5,867 nucleotides of DNA from Acidimicrobiaceae bacterium (GTDB taxonomy: Bacteria; Actinomycetota; Acidimicrobiia; Acidimicrobiales; RAAP-2), in contig JAUTXB010000254.1 in the NCBI GenBank assembly GCA_030838245.1, positions 1 through 5,867 of the forward strand, read 5' to 3'. This document shows, in pieces, positions 5,720 to 5,867 of this stretch. How positions within the stretch are numbered: position 1 is the stretch's first letter; each line of letters begins with the position of its first letter. A program made the position numbers and the translations under genes. Under the pieces are notes generated by a model, which ran no database searches, was not told the origin of the DNA, and worked only from the letters and a program-made list of their open reading frames with translations.

Positions 5720-5867
5720 CTAGGACCCGCGCCCACCCGTGGGACTCGTCGGCGGTCCCCCCTGCTTGCCCACAGGGAGGGTGCCGATCACCTCGGGCGG
5801 AAGCCGTCGCGCCAGCTCCGGCGGGATCTGACGTTGCACGGCCCCGGCCAGCCGTTTCGAGCGGGAC
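5720..5867 (-). CDS. C-terminal fragment of an unidentified protein
   Basis: An open minus-strand frame enters from the right edge and ends at TAG (5722-5720), giving 48 codons. Third positions are mostly G or C, as expected of coding sequence in this genome, and the peptide looks natural: an Arg/Lys-rich helix (SRSKRLAGAVQRQ), then IPPELARRLPPEVIGTLPVG, then a Gly/Pro/Ser/Thr tail. I do not recognise a family. The gene would converge on the HugZ-like gene, with 83 bases between their stops. That gap (5637-5719) is GC-rich and shows no clear terminator. Confidence 0.45.
   Translation of the reverse strand, partial: SRSKRLAGAVQRQIPPELARRLPPEVIGTLPVGKQGGPPTSPTGGRGS

Noticed and set aside
5731..5744. 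Short hairpin CCCA-CCCG-TGGG as a terminator
   Set aside because: The stem is only four pairs with no T-run, and it lies within the probable coding tail of the right-edge gene.

Overview
The window looks like chromosomal DNA from a high-GC Gram-positive bacterium (Actinomycetota). Codon third positions are mostly G or C, and GTG starts are frequent. The DXS carries blocks such as NDNGRSYAPT and SGYPNRSESEHDW that resemble mycobacterial and other actinobacterial DXS. Two promoters have the TANNNT-N6-start geometry expected of leaderless mRNAs, which are common in this phylum. A deeper lineage such as Acidimicrobiia is possible but is a guess. Most of the window is ordinary housekeeping sequence with one small toxin-antitoxin insertion.

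Left block (1-1535, minus strand): a tldD-tldE operon encoding the two subunits of the TldD/TldE (PmbA) metalloprotease. tldD is complete. tldE starts in a 4-base GTGA overlap with the tldD stop and runs off the left edge after 48 codons.

Middle block (1536-4135, plus strand): an 85-base divergent region, with a probable leaderless promoter, leads to a small hotdog thioesterase related to fluoroacetyl-CoA thioesterase FlK. All three FlK catalytic positions are present at identical spacing. A GC-rich hairpin separates it from dxs, the first enzyme of the MEP isoprenoid pathway. This DXS has an unusual Ser/Asn/Gly/Thr linker encoded by 15-base tandem repeats.

Toxin-antitoxin block (4176-4755, minus strand): a ribbon-helix-helix MazE-type antitoxin followed, with a 14-base overlap, by a MazF/PemK toxin. 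It has a readable promoter (TTGCCA-N18-TACGTT-N6-ATG), and paired ACGTA boxes lie over the spacer and -10. Its base composition is lower in GC than its neighbours, which suggests later acquisition between dxs and the next gene.

Right block (4778-5867): a 12-bp inverted repeat precedes a HugZ-like protein (split-barrel flavin-binding domain plus C-terminal DUF2470 domain). Convergent to it, the last 48 codons of an unidentified minus-strand gene enter from the right edge.

I see no RNA gene, CRISPR array, insertion sequence or clear new multi-gene system. The best leads are the mazEF control region, the inverted repeat before the HugZ-like gene, the DXS repeat linker, and the unassigned role of the FlK-like thioesterase.
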